Shown one piece after another: positions 35,291 through 46,839 of a stretch of 64,000 nt of DNA. The stretch is from the NCBI RefSeq assembly GCF_003444775.1, contig NZ_CP021082.1, positions 248,001 through 312,000 on the forward strand. The letters are read 5' to 3'. The notes beneath the pieces are model-generated. The model made no database searches. It was given only the letters and a program-made list of their open reading frames with translations, and was not told the DNA's origin. Position 1 is the first letter of the stretch; each line of letters opens with the position of its first letter. The translations under genes and the position numbers were made by a program. This stretch comes from Deinococcus ficus (GTDB lineage: Bacteria > Deinococcota > Deinococci > Deinococcales > Deinococcaceae).

Positions 35291-36379
35291 TCATAGACCA
35301 TCCGCGAGTGCAGGTTGGGCTCGGTACACCTCGCGCATGGCGCTGTGAATGATGCCCATGGCCAGGCCCATCGTGAGCATGGACGAGAAGCCGTAACTGA
35401 CCATGGGCAGCGGCACGCCCGTCACGGGGAACAGCCCGGCGGCCACGGCCAGGTTCACCAGGGCCTGCCCGACAATCATGAACATCGCGCCGCTGGCCAG
35501 GATGGACGCCCCGTGAATTTCCGGCCGCATCGGGCGCACGCGGGTGGCCAGCTGGGCGACCTGCAAAGCTGTGGAGACGATCAGCCAGTACGCGAACAGC
35601 AGCATGGTCACGCCCAGCAGGCCCGTGGCGAAGCCCACGGATGCCACGATCAGGTCCGTGTGCGCCGCGAAGTACGTCCAGCGGGGCGCGTCGGGCCCCT
35701 GACCCCACAGGCCGCCGAGTTGCAGGTCGCGGTGGGCCATGCCGATCTGGTCGAGGCCCACGGCGACCTGCTCGTCCCGGCCGAGATGTCCGAACACGCG
35801 CGCGAGGATGTACGGATGGGCACTGAGGTACCGGTCGGCGAGCGGCAGGGCCAGGAGGGTCAGGGCGAGGAGGAACCCGCCGATGTTCGAGAACCGGACG
35901 CCCGCGGCGAACATCACCACGACGCCCAGCCCGAAGGTGAGCACGCTGGTGCCCAGGTCGGGTTCCAGAAGGACCAGGCCGGTGGTGAGGAGGATCATGG
36001 CGGTGACGCTGATCAGTTTGTTCTGCACGCCCCGCCGGGAGAAGAACGACGCGAGTTGCAGGACCAGGCCGAGCTTGGCGAGTTCGCTGGGCTGGAAGCG
36101 GACCGGGCCGAATTCCAGCCAGCGTTTGACCCCGCCGCTTTCCGCGGCGCCCTTGCCCGCGAACAGGGTCAGGACGAGGAGCAGCAGGGTGACGCCCCAG
36201 GCGTACGGGGCGAGTTTCAGGTAGGTGCGGGGGCGGACCTGGGCGGCGAGGAACGTGACGCACAGGGCGAGGAGGGCCTTGCCGCCGTGGTCGAGGATCT
36301 TCTCGGGGGCGGCGGTGGCGACGCCGATGAGGCCCAGGATCAGGAGGAGCAGCTGGGCGATCAGGAGCTGCACGCTCAT
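35291..36379 (-). CDS. FtsW/RodA/SpoVE family peptidoglycan polymerase
   Basis: A 362-residue SEDS-family membrane protein with about ten helices. Family landmarks are KRWLEFGPVRFQPSELAKLG, the catalytic-type Asp region LLEPDLGTSVLTFGLG, and the C-terminal FPVTGVPLPMVSYGFSSMLT. ATG 36379 has GGAGG 6 nt upstream. SEDS proteins polymerise lipid II with a class B PBP. FtsW and RodA cannot be separated here, as no cell-wall gene is adjacent, which suggests a secondary paralog. Confidence 0.9.
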   Translation of the reverse strand: MSVQLLIAQLLLLILGLIGVATAAPEKILDHGGKALLALCVTFLAAQVRPRTYLKLAPYAWGVTLLLLVLTLFAGKGAAESGGVKRWLEFGPVRFQPSELAKLGLVLQLASFFSRRGVQNKLISVTAMILLTTGLVLLEPDLGTSVLTFGLGVVVMFAAGVRFSNIGGFLLALTLLALPLADRYLSAHPYILARVFGHLGRDEQVAVGLDQIGMAHRDLQLGGLWGQGPDAPRWTYFAAHTDLIVASVGFATGLLGVTMLLFAYWLIVSTALQVAQLATRVRPMRPEIHGASILASGAMFMIVGQALVNLAVAAGLFPVTGVPLPMVSYGFSSMLTMGLAMGIIHSAMREVYRAQPALADGL

Positions 36380-36889
36380 GCCGGGCCTCCCTTCAGTGGG
36401 AGTGACCTGGAGACCAGAGGCAGGGAATGGCGGCAGGACCGGCGGACCGGTCCTGCGGGGCGGTGCGGGGGTTGTGGCTGGGCCAGGTGGTCGGGCGGCG
36501 GGCAAGGGTGGGCACGTCGGGCCTGTTCACGAGAGGGTGGAGGCACGCCCCGGCTGTGCAGGGGCAGCCGGAGCTTTGTCAGGCTGCACGGGCGCTGGTC
36601 CTGTGGTGAATGGCGCGTCCGGGTGTTCGGTGCGCCTCCGCACAACTCAGTGTCAAAACTGTGATGCGGTCGCCGGCTGATCGCGAATGGTCGTTGGTGT
36701 GTGTGACGTGATTTCTTCACGCCCGGTACCATAGCCGGACGTCAGGCAACGAGTCACGGAGTGTGCGGGCTCAGGACCCCAGGGACCGTGCCTTCCGGCC
36801 ACTTTCTGCTCGGAGATCCGGGCCGCGTGCCTGACAGGTGAGAGGATCCATTTGAGCGCGGAGCCCATCGATCTCCCGACTGATCCGAT
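36380..36889. other. Intergenic, no recognised gene
   Basis: About 510 bases upstream of the FtsW/RodA gene. It contains a small dyad CGTGA-5nt-TCACG at 36707-36721 followed by GGTACCATAG, possibly a regulated promoter. Frames here lack coding bias or domains. Confidence 0.35.
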
Positions 36890-37135
36890 TCAAAAGCTTC
36901 CCCAGGTGCTCGGTGACATGCGTGAGTTGCGTGGCAATGAGGCGCTCCAGGTCCGGGTGGGGCGTATCTCGGGCGGGCGGTCATGCAGGGCGTGCCGTTC
37001 GAGCACGAAGGCGCAGAAGGCGGGCAGGGAAATGCCAGCGTCCTGTGCGAGGTCCGCCATTACGGACGCATGGAGTGGCGCAAGGGGCACGGTCACCGAG
37101 AGGGGAGCGGTGGCGTCAACTGGGGTTGAGGTCAT
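36890..37135 (-). CDS. Small hypothetical protein, 81 aa
   Basis: ATG 37135 is preceded by GGGAAG at close spacing. The first 60 residues (MTSTPVDATAPLSVTVPLAP...) include a helical stretch (LHASVMADLAQDAGISLPAF) somewhat like ribbon-helix-helix antitoxins, while the C-terminal 25 look unstructured. No toxin partner is visible. Confidence 0.4.
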   Translation of the reverse strand: MTSTPVDATAPLSVTVPLAPLHASVMADLAQDAGISLPAFCAFVLERHALHDRPPEIRPTRTWSASLPRNSRMSPSTWGSF

Positions 37136-37262
37136 GGTCTTCCCGGGAGCCCCCAGTGGTCTGAGGCTCTGTCAAGGCTGAGTGGCGGGATGCGGCGTCT
37201 GCCTCGCGTGCTCTGAGTTGGTGGGCCCCGTCCACTCGGCACCACGTCGCAAGGCTTGCCCG

Positions 37263-38138
37263 TCACCGGCCGGTGACGGTGCTCACCTGCGCCCGGTACT
37301 CCCCCTTGCCCACCGTCTGCACCGTGAAAATGCCCAGATTTCGCCTTGTGCCCTGCGCAAACGACCAGATGCTGGTCCTCAAGCCGTCGACCTCCGCTTC
37401 GTTCAGAAGGCGCCATCCCGCTTGCTTGAGCTGCCCCGCGTAGTGGCTGGTCAGGGCCGCCGGGCTTAAGTTCGTGACGATCCGCGCGGCCTGATTGAGA
37501 TCGTCCCCTACCGATCCCTGCGATTCGACATGCACTTCCGCGCCGAGCGGGGGCCGCAGGACGGGCAGTCCTGTCCCCGTTCCGGGGGTGACCGCACCTG
37601 CAGCCCGGAGTTGCTGGTCAAGGGACTCTGCGCCGCTCAGGGTCAGGGTCGCCTGGGAGCCCTCGCCTGCCTGCTGGACGCGGAAGATCAGGATCTGGTC
37701 TGGGGAACGCCGGTACCACGTTCCGCCCGTCACCTGGTTCGCCGGCTGGAACCCGCCCATGGTGAGGTCCGGTCCGAACGGCACTGTCAGGCGGCGCCAT
37801 CCACCTTGCTCGAGGGTGCGCACCAGGGTCTGCTGTGTGGAGAGCGGGTTCACTGGACTGTTCCAATACACCGCGGTGGTTGGAGAGGCCGTCGTGCCCG
37901 GCCGGACGGTCACGACGCTTCCGATGACCCGGCTGCCCTCCGGCAGCGTGATGGGAAAGCGCGCCGGCAGTTCACCGAGGAAGATGTCCACGGAGGCCCC
38001 GTTCCCATTCGAGGTGAGAATCCGTTCGAGCAAGAGGCGCTCGGCACTCGGTCTCGGAATGGAAATGGGCGCTTTGGGGGCGGGCTGGGCAGGTGCGACC
38101 GACAGGAGCAACGCTGTGAGGAGGGAGAGAGATCGCAT
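37263..38138 (-). CDS. Exported hypothetical protein, 291 aa
   Basis: Signal peptide 1-17 (LLLSVAPAQP), then two similar domains each ending in an 'LEQGGWRRL' or 'LKQAGWRLL' helix-strand motif (about 107 and 240). This pattern is seen in periplasmic proteins of unknown function. No enzyme motif. Moderately conserved-looking codon use throughout. Confidence 0.7.
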   Translation of the reverse strand: MRSLSLLTALLLSVAPAQPAPKAPISIPRPSAERLLLERILTSNGNGASVDIFLGELPARFPITLPEGSRVIGSVVTVRPGTTASPTTAVYWNSPVNPLSTQQTLVRTLEQGGWRRLTVPFGPDLTMGGFQPANQVTGGTWYRRSPDQILIFRVQQAGEGSQATLTLSGAESLDQQLRAAGAVTPGTGTGLPVLRPPLGAEVHVESQGSVGDDLNQAARIVTNLSPAALTSHYAGQLKQAGWRLLNEAEVDGLRTSIWSFAQGTRRNLGIFTVQTVGKGEYRAQVSTVTGR

Positions 38139-38360
38139 GCCTTACCGTACGGGCTGATCCCCTGCCGCGCGTCACTGATCATGCGGGTGCTCTTCAGTGT
38201 CCCTTCACTGGAGACCCGCCACACCAGCTGGGGCGTGGTGTGGTGACCGGTTCAGAAGGTGAGGAACTGGCCCAGCATGTCGTCGAGCCTATGCGGAATG
38301 ACCCACCGGGTCAGCTGTTTTTCCTAGGTTGGATCTGTGCAGCACAGTAGGCTGCCGGGC

Positions 38361-39617
<1,257 letters not shown>

Positions 39618-39706
39618 CAGGGGCTCCGGCGTGTGGTTACGGTCAGGTAAATCAAACCGACCTTCCCAATACATCGTCAAGTCAGACACTGTCAGACGTC
39701 AGGTAA

Positions 39707-41094
39707 CTGTACTTCGGGGAATATTCATCGGCGTCGTCGTGGCCAGCATCTGCGATGCTGGCCTTCTTGTTGAAGCGTTCTCGACGCCCGCGGTGGACCC
39801 GCCACTTCCCGATCTGGTTCTCCCCGTTCCACACGTGTTTCCGCCATCAGGCCCAGCAGCAATGGGCCCCGGTCTACGTGCAGGGTCTGTGCAGTCCTGC
39901 GCACAGGAAAAGTATGCAACCCCTGGCTGACCAGGTGGCCCCCGGCAAGCAGGATCACCTGCAGCACTTCATCACCGACAGCCCCTGGAAGACCGAAGGG
40001 CGAGAGCAAATCGTCGCCGACCGGGCACAGCACCTTCTGGGGGGCCGGAATGCCGTGCTCATCATCGACGACACCTGTCTCAGCAAGTTCGGATCTCACT
40101 CGGTTGGGGTGGGACGGCAGTCCTCCGGGCAGGCGGGAAAGATCACCAACTGCCAGTGTTTGGTGTCCGTCACACTGGCCCGGGATGAGATTCCTATTCC
40201 CCTGCGCCTGAGGCTGTTTCTCCCCTCAGAATGGTCCACCGACCCAGCCAGGTGCCTGCAGGCGGGTGTTCCACAGGAACACCCGCTGGGATCCACCAAA
40301 TGGGAAATCGCCCTGCGGGAGATCGACGATCTGACAGGGAGCGTGCAGTTCGGGATGGTCCTGGCGGATGCGGGGTACGGCGTGAATGCGAAGTTTCGAC
40401 GCGCCCTCACTGCCCGTGGCCTGCGGTGGTCGGTCGGCACGGTCCGCACCCAACGGGTGTACCCCGCACAGGTCCACTTGATCCCTCTCCCCAAACGCTC
40501 TCGGGGACGACCCCAGAAGCACCCAACCCCCTCCGAGGACACCGAAACCATTGAGGCCGTCCTGGTCCGGGAACCCTGGCGTCGCGTGATGTGGCGCCAA
40601 GGCACGAAAGGACCGCTGACAGGGACATTCGCCGCGAAGTACGTCCGTCTGGCGGATGGCAACGCGAATGCTCGTGGCCAGCACCTTCCAGGGGAAGGTG
40701 CCTGGGTGATCGGGGAGCAGCGTGCTCGTGGAGAACGAAAGTATTACCTGTGCAATTTGCCGCCGGAGACGTCGTTTGACCATCTGGTTCGGGTGACGAA
40801 GCAGCGGTGGGCGTGTGAGTTGGGTCACCGGGAACTCAAGCAGGAGGTGGGGCTGGATCACTTTGAAGGGCGGACCTGGCAGGGCCTGCACCACCATGCG
40901 GTCCTGTGTCTGGTCGCCCTGCTGTTCCTCCAGTGGATCCGCCTGTCCCAGTTGGACGGCTTTTTTGGCGAATCTGTCCCCGCCATCAGAAGGGAGATCG
41001 CCGGGGTATCTCCTCGGCGATCTCAACGTCTGCGACTGTATTGCTCGTGCTGCACGGCCTTATTCAGCGGACCCTGAATTCCCCCAATGTACAG
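39707..41094 (+). mobile_element. IS701-family insertion sequence
   Basis: A 1388-bp element bounded by imperfect inverted repeats: CTGTACTTCGGGGAATATTC at the left (39707-39726), and at the right, read inward, CTGTACATTGGGGGAATTC (41076-41094). It contains one full-length transposase. Flanking tetranucleotides differ (GTAA left, CTAC right), so no target duplication is visible. The right end abuts the stop codon of the aldo/keto reductase. Confidence 0.85.
39755..41077 (+). CDS. IS701-family transposase (DDE)
   Basis: A 440-residue DDE_5-type transposase. The N-terminal landmark is YVQGLCSPAHRKSMQPLADQ, followed by LQHFITDSPW. The first catalytic Asp is in IIDDTCLSK, the second in GMVLADAGYG, and the Glu near CELGHRELKQEVGLDHFEGR. 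It appears intact, so the element may still be active. The stop lies inside the right inverted repeat. Confidence 0.9.
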   Translation: MLAFLLKRSRRPRWTRHFPIWFSPFHTCFRHQAQQQWAPVYVQGLCSPAHRKSMQPLADQVAPGKQDHLQHFITDSPWKTEGREQIVADRAQHLLGGRNAVLIIDDTCLSKFGSHSVGVGRQSSGQAGKITNCQCLVSVTLARDEIPIPLRLRLFLPSEWSTDPARCLQAGVPQEHPLGSTKWEIALREIDDLTGSVQFGMVLADAGYGVNAKFRRALTARGLRWSVGTVRTQRVYPAQVHLIPLPKRSRGRPQKHPTPSEDTETIEAVLVREPWRRVMWRQGTKGPLTGTFAAKYVRLADGNANARGQHLPGEGAWVIGEQRARGERKYYLCNLPPETSFDHLVRVTKQRWACELGHRELKQEVGLDHFEGRTWQGLHHHAVLCLVALLFLQWIRLSQLDGFFGESVPAIRREIAGVSPRRSQRLRLYCSCCTALFSGP

Positions 41095-42114
<1,020 letters not shown>

Positions 42115-42249
42115 GGCAGACACTCCTTTTCCGGCGGGCACAGGGGTGTGGGTGCCCACGCCCCTCAGATGGTACTCGTTGCCTCAGGTCACGCTCGACA
42201 GGATCACTTTCAGCCTCGGTTGCATCGTTCAGTCTCCATCGGAGCCACG

Positions 42250-42570
42250 GCGCTTGTGATCGCCTGGCATTCCAGAGGGCACTGAGCTTCTCCGCCTGCC
42301 GGAGCGCCACGGCCAGCGTCGGCGCACCAGACCGGGTCGGTGACCGCCGGGTCATACGGCGCCAGCTTCATCACACAGCCTTCCACTTCGGTCACGAATT
42401 GCGTGCCGTACTTCTGTGGCCGGCCCAGACTGAGCATCCAACGGTCAAATGTTGCGGCACACAGCCATCCAGCTGCCGTGTAGCCGCGGCGCATCGCCTG
42501 CTGTGCGAGCAGGTTCGCCAGCTCGTAGTGCTGCGGGCAGTCCCGTGCCGAACGAGGAACGCGGCGGCGC
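42250..42570 (-). pseudogene. DUF6624-like gene fragment, frameshifted
   Basis: Coding-like minus-strand sequence reads CPQHYELANLLAQQAMRRGY, FDRWMLSLGRPQKYGTQFVT and MKLAPYDPAVTD. The natural continuation (GAPTLAVALRQAEKLSALWN) is in another frame, a 1-base slip. The 'GRPQ.YGTQF' core and proline-rich tail resemble DUF6624 proteins. The N-terminus is missing. Confidence 0.5.
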
Positions 42571-42581
42571 ACCGGACCGTG

Positions 42582-43324
42582 TCCAGCGAAGTGCAGGTGC
42601 TGCCGGACTGGCAGCTGATGCGTTCCGCCGCGCTGGCCGGCAGCACCCTGAGTTGCCGCGTGAGGAACATGGCGCGCTACGCGCGGTGCCTGATGACCGG
42701 CGAGGGCGTGCAGGCGGACCCACCCCTCGCGCGGTTTGACCGCAAGAGTCTGTTCAGCCCGCAGCTCACCACCGGCTTCATGGAGGGGCTCACGCCGGCC
42801 CGGATGGGCCTGGCCTGGTGGCTTGAACCTGACCAGATCCGGCATGGGGGCGCGCGTGACAGCTTTCCTGGTCTTCCCCAGCCGCCAGGTGGCCATGATC
42901 GCGCACTTGAACAGCCCCTCGGGCGGGGCGTTCAATGCCGCGCTGGAACAGGTCCTGAAAACCCTGGTGCTGGGCCTGCCCATGTGGACCCTGCCGGTCG
43001 CCAGCCACGCCGTCCCTGCCCTCTACGTCCACGCTGGGCCGTTCAAGGCGTCCACGAAACGACCGGCTGACGCGCCCTCCCTGCACTTCGAGGTGACCGG
43101 GGGGCAACCTGACCCTGCGCGTGTCCGGGAAGGAGGACGCCGCGCCGGCAGTCCTGCGGTTCCAGCCGGACGCCGCCGTGATGGCGGGAGGACCGGCTGA
43201 CGGGCACGTCGCCCAGTTCTTCCGGGATCCTCAGGGTCAGGTGATGCTCGTGCGGATCGGGTCGCCGCTTTTCCCGAGGCAGGACGTGGCCCTGCCCGTC
43301 GCGCTGTGTCGCGCGGCGCGCTGA
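42582..43324 (+). pseudogene. Beta-lactamase-family serine hydrolase, 5'-truncated and frameshifted
   Basis: The C-terminal half of a class C-like esterase/beta-lactamase is spread over three frames: RNMARYARCLMTGEGVQADP, LTTGFMEGLTPARMGLAWWL and EPDQIRHGGA; then VTAFLVFPSRQVAMIAHLNS and PSGGAFNAALEQVLKTLVLG; then LRVSGKEDAAPAVLRFQPDA to the stop at 43324. Both shifts lie in G runs (near 42845 and 43100). The catalytic SxxK half is absent. Confidence 0.65.
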
Positions 43325-43355
43325 ACGCCGATCACGCCGCCTGGGAAACGGGCTC

Positions 43356-43560
43356 ATGACGACCAGCCGCGACCGGCCATTCACCCTGTCGCGCCGGCTG
43401 GCTCAGGCGCCCCTGACCTCGGTGTGCAGCCCCCTGAGACTCAGCCTGGAGCAGGCAAGCGCCTTCAAGAGGCGCCTGACGGCCCTGGTGCAGGAGTCCC
43501 GGTCGCAGCAGTCCTTGGAGGAGGCTGCCTGCGACCTGGCGGCCTCCTGGCGGCGGCCCG
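43356..43560 (+). pseudogene. Possible remnant of a winged-helix regulator C-terminus
   Basis: ATG 43356 opens a frame with a coding-like stretch (SPLRLSLEQASAFKRRLTAL, VQESRSQQSLEEAACDLAAS) reminiscent of ArsR-type C-terminal helices. It then runs antisense into the HD-GYP gene without a sensible end. Weak call. Confidence 0.22.
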
Positions 43561-43588
43561 CTCCGCCATGCCCGCTCAGAGGGCCCGG

Positions 43589-45202
43589 TCAGGCGTCGGC
43601 GGCCTGCGGCACGGTGTCCAGCACGCGCTCCAGCGCCTGCACGATGCGCGGTTCGAAGTGCGTACCCGACAGGCGCCGCATCTCCCCGAGCGCTTCAGTC
43701 AGCGGCCACGCCCGCTTGTACGGGCGTTCGCTGAGCAGCGCGTCGAACACGTCGGCCACCGCGACCAGCCGGGCCGGGAGGGGAATCGCCTCCCCGCGCA
43801 GCTGGTGGGGGTAGCCGGTACCGTCCCACCGTTCGTGGTGGTGCAGCGCGATGCTCTGCGCGAGCATCAGGACGCGCGAGGTTCCGCCGGCGAGCAGTTC
43901 CGCGCCGTGCGTGGTGTGCTGCTGCATCACCTCCCGCTCCCCGGGTGTGAGCGGTCCGGCCTTGAGCAGAATGCTGTCCGGCAGGCTCACCTTCCCCAGG
44001 TCATGCAGCCGCGCGGCTTCCGCGATGAGGTCCGCGTCGGGCAGGTCCAGGGCCCGGGCGAGGTGCAGCACCAGGGTCGCGACGCGCCGCAGGTGCTGGC
44101 CGGTCGCGTCGTCCCGGCGCTCCCCGATGGCGCTGAGGCGGGTGATCAGGTCCGCCTGGCTGAGCACCAGGTCTCCGCGGATGCGGTTGAGTTCGAACGC
44201 CTGCCGTTCCAGTTCCAGGAACATGCCGTGCGACTGGCGCTGCATGGCCTCCACCACCCGCATGCGGCCTTCGAGCACGGGCACGAGTTCCTCGGGGTTG
44301 CCGCGGGCGCGGTAGAACGCGAGCGCCTGGTCGTACAGCAGCAGCGGCACGCGGCTGGCCTGTTCCTGCGCGCGCAGGAGGTCCAGCACCTGTCCGAACA
44401 GCGCGTGCGCTTCCTCGGTCCGGCCGGCGTTCCCGGCGGCGAGGGCCTCAGCGGTGAGCAGGCTGCTGCTGAGCCCCGTGTTGCCCTGGGCGCGCAGCAG
44501 GTCGCGCACCTGCGTGAACTCGGCCGGGTCGGGGGTCTGGCCGAGCATGGCGCGCAGGTGCAGGGTGTTCACCTCGAACTGCGCGTGCGTGCCGCCCCCC
44601 GGGAAGCGCGTCCGGATGTCCGCGAGGGCCGTCAGGGCGCCTGGCAGCGCCGCCTCCAGGTCTCCCGTGACCACCCGCGCCCAGGTGACGTTGCCCTGCA
44701 CCAGGCCAGGGTTCAGGTTCAGGTGGTACGGGTGCCCGGGGGGCGGTGTGCGCTGAACCCGCAGGCTGACCTGAAGCCGCTGCTCGTGATCCCCCAGGAA
44801 ACTGCACAGCACCGACTGCGTGACCAGCAGGTAATCCTGCAGTTCCCCGCTGACGTCCGGGTGCAGCGCCGCGGCGTGCAGTAGGGAGGCGATGGCGTCC
44901 CCGTCACGGTTCAGTCCCAGGAACACGCGCACCGATTCACAGGCGAACATGAACGCGTCGTCCACCGCGAGGTCCGCCTGCTCCTCCAGGGCTCCGATGG
45001 TCTCCAGCGCCTCAGCGAAAGCGAAATGCTGGCGCTGCAAGGTGAGCCGCAGCACCAGCAGGCGCTGCACGCTGCGGTCGTCCAGGTCCTGCAGGGCGGA
45101 GGGGGCGGTCAGGAGCAGGAAGTCACGCGCCGGCGTGTTCCCCAGACCCGACCGGGCGAACTGACGCAGCTGCTGAAGGCGGTGATGCTCCTGAAACGTC
45201 AT
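43589..45202 (-). CDS. HD-GYP domain protein with TPR-like N-terminal region
   Basis: A 537-residue signalling protein. Residues about 1-330 are helical repeats (TPR-like), with no receiver domain. The C-terminal HD-GYP domain (about 350-530) has HDLGKVSLPD, the His of HTTHGAELL and HHHERWDGTGYP. It should hydrolyse cyclic-di-GMP. ATG 45202 is preceded by AAGGAA; the frame is open upstream, but that part is noncoding. Divergent from 45391-45702. Confidence 0.9.
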   Translation of the reverse strand: MTFQEHHRLQQLRQFARSGLGNTPARDFLLLTAPSALQDLDDRSVQRLLVLRLTLQRQHFAFAEALETIGALEEQADLAVDDAFMFACESVRVFLGLNRDGDAIASLLHAAALHPDVSGELQDYLLVTQSVLCSFLGDHEQRLQVSLRVQRTPPPGHPYHLNLNPGLVQGNVTWARVVTGDLEAALPGALTALADIRTRFPGGGTHAQFEVNTLHLRAMLGQTPDPAEFTQVRDLLRAQGNTGLSSSLLTAEALAAGNAGRTEEAHALFGQVLDLLRAQEQASRVPLLLYDQALAFYRARGNPEELVPVLEGRMRVVEAMQRQSHGMFLELERQAFELNRIRGDLVLSQADLITRLSAIGERRDDATGQHLRRVATLVLHLARALDLPDADLIAEAARLHDLGKVSLPDSILLKAGPLTPGEREVMQQHTTHGAELLAGGTSRVLMLAQSIALHHHERWDGTGYPHQLRGEAIPLPARLVAVADVFDALLSERPYKRAWPLTEALGEMRRLSGTHFEPRIVQALERVLDTVPQAADA

Positions 45203-45390
45203 GGTGGTGTTCCTTGCCGGCCGGGACAACGGAGCCCGCTGCCCCATTCCACCCCGGTGGTGAGGCCCAGCATGCCACGCCGCCCCGCGCCGCGCATGCC
45301 CCCTGCCCCCAAACGGGCAGGCCGTCAACGGCCCTCTTGCCGTGCCTTTCCTCTCCTGCGTCCGCGGGGAATGGGTACAGTGCGGCCATC

Positions 45391-45702
45391 GTGCATGCCG
45401 TGCAGCTCTTCTTGCCGCTTTACGACAACGAACGGCGGCCGTTCCCACCGGCGACGTTCGCCCGGGTGCGCGACACCCTCACGGGCCGCTTTGGCGGGGT
45501 CACGGCCCACACCCGCGCGCCCGCCGTGGGCCAGTGGAAGGACGAGGCGCAGGGCGAGACCGTGACGGACGACGTGGTCGTGATCGAGGTGCTCGTGGAG
45601 ACCCTGGACCGCGCGTGGTGGGCGGAGTACCGGGAGGAACTGCGGCGCACCTTCCGGCAGGACGATCTGCTCGTGCGCGCCTGGGCCGTGGAGTGCCTCT
45701 AA
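45391..45702 (+). CDS. Hypothetical protein, 103 aa
   Basis: A compact alpha/beta protein (VHAVQLFLPLYDNERRPFPP..., DDVVVIEVLVETLDRAWWAE). GTG 45391 has a TANNNT box (TACAGT, 45376-45381) 9 nt upstream and no Shine-Dalgarno, so it is probably leaderless or nearly so. Conserved-looking, but I do not recognise the family. Convergent with rsgA. Confidence 0.68.
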   Translation: MHAVQLFLPLYDNERRPFPPATFARVRDTLTGRFGGVTAHTRAPAVGQWKDEAQGETVTDDVVVIEVLVETLDRAWWAEYREELRRTFRQDDLLVRAWAVECL

Positions 45703-45737
45703 CGCCGCGGTCGCCGCAACCGGGCAGGCAGAGGCCC

Positions 45738-46727
45738 TCAGCGCCGCTTGCGCGCCTGGGCCTGGAAGGCCGCCAGGCGGGAGGTGGGAATCTCTCCGGC
45801 CCGCACGGCCGCCTGCACGGCGCAGCCGGGTTCCGTGGTGTGGGTGCACTTGCGGAAACGGCACTGCGTGGCCAGTTCCTCGAGGTCGTCGAAGTGAACG
45901 GAGGCCGAGTCCCACACTGCGATGTCGCGCAGGCCCGGGTTGTCGATCAGGAGGCCGCCGCCCGGAACGCGGTACAGCGTGCGGGTGGTGGTCGTGTGCC
46001 GGCCCTGCCCGTCCGTGGAGCGGACCGCCCCGGTCAACGCCACGTCACCCTCGAGCAGGGCGTTGGTCAGGGTGGACTTGCCGACGCCCGAGGACCCGAT
46101 CAGGGCCAGGGTCACCCCGCCGGTCAGCAGGGCCCGCAGGCCCTCCAGGCCCGCACCGGCCGCGGCGGACACCGCGTGCAGCTCCAGGTCCGGCCCCACG
46201 GCGCGCAGCTGTTCCAGGTACCAGGTGACGTCCGCGTGCAGGTCGGCCTTGTTGAGCACCAGCACCGGCCGCGCCCCGCTGACCTCGACCGCCTGCACGT
46301 ACCGCGTCAGCCGCTCCGCGTCGAAGTCGGCGTCCGGGGTGGTGACGATCAGGACCACGTCGACGTTCGCGGCGATGATCTGCTGGCGCGCCGCCTGGGC
46401 GCGGCGCCCGTCGTCGGCGCCCACGGCGCGGGAAAAGGTGGTGCGGCGAGGCAGCACGTGCACGAGCCGGCCCGGTCCGGCGCCCGTGTCCTGCCGCACC
46501 GCCCAGTCGCCGATGGCCGGGGTGACCTGCGCCTGCCGGAGCGCGCCGGCCAGCTGGACTTCCTCTTCCCCCTGCGCGCCGCGGACCTGCACGCTCTGGC
46601 GCCCGGTGCCGGTGACCCGCACCGGCTGCACCAGGGCCTGCTCCTCCGGCGTCAGCGCGCCCAGGTACGCCTGGTAGTCGCGTTCGAAATCGGTCCCCCA
46701 GCCGAGGGCTTCGAGCTCAGTCAACAT
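45738..46727 (-). CDS. rsgA: Ribosome small subunit-dependent GTPase A
   Basis: A 329-residue circularly permuted GTPase (RsgA/YjeQ) that helps mature the 30S subunit. An OB-fold N-terminal domain is followed by G motifs in permuted order: NKAD (G4), then GSSGVGKSTL (G1), then DNPGLRD (G3). The C-terminal zinc site includes CRFRKCTHTTEPGCAV (C-x4-C-x1-H-x5-C). Length and motifs fit the family fully. Confidence 0.95.
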   Translation of the reverse strand: MLTELEALGWGTDFERDYQAYLGALTPEEQALVQPVRVTGTGRQSVQVRGAQGEEEVQLAGALRQAQVTPAIGDWAVRQDTGAGPGRLVHVLPRRTTFSRAVGADDGRRAQAARQQIIAANVDVVLIVTTPDADFDAERLTRYVQAVEVSGARPVLVLNKADLHADVTWYLEQLRAVGPDLELHAVSAAAGAGLEGLRALLTGGVTLALIGSSGVGKSTLTNALLEGDVALTGAVRSTDGQGRHTTTTRTLYRVPGGGLLIDNPGLRDIAVWDSASVHFDDLEELATQCRFRKCTHTTEPGCAVQAAVRAGEIPTSRLAAFQAQARKRR

Positions 46728-46839
46728 ATGACGCCCACTCTGCCACGTCCGCTCGCGGGCGCTCCCTTCACCAGATGCAGAGGGACGGCCAGTCCACGGG
46801 CGCGGCGGTCAACGACCGGTCCCCGGTCCTGTCCGCGGG

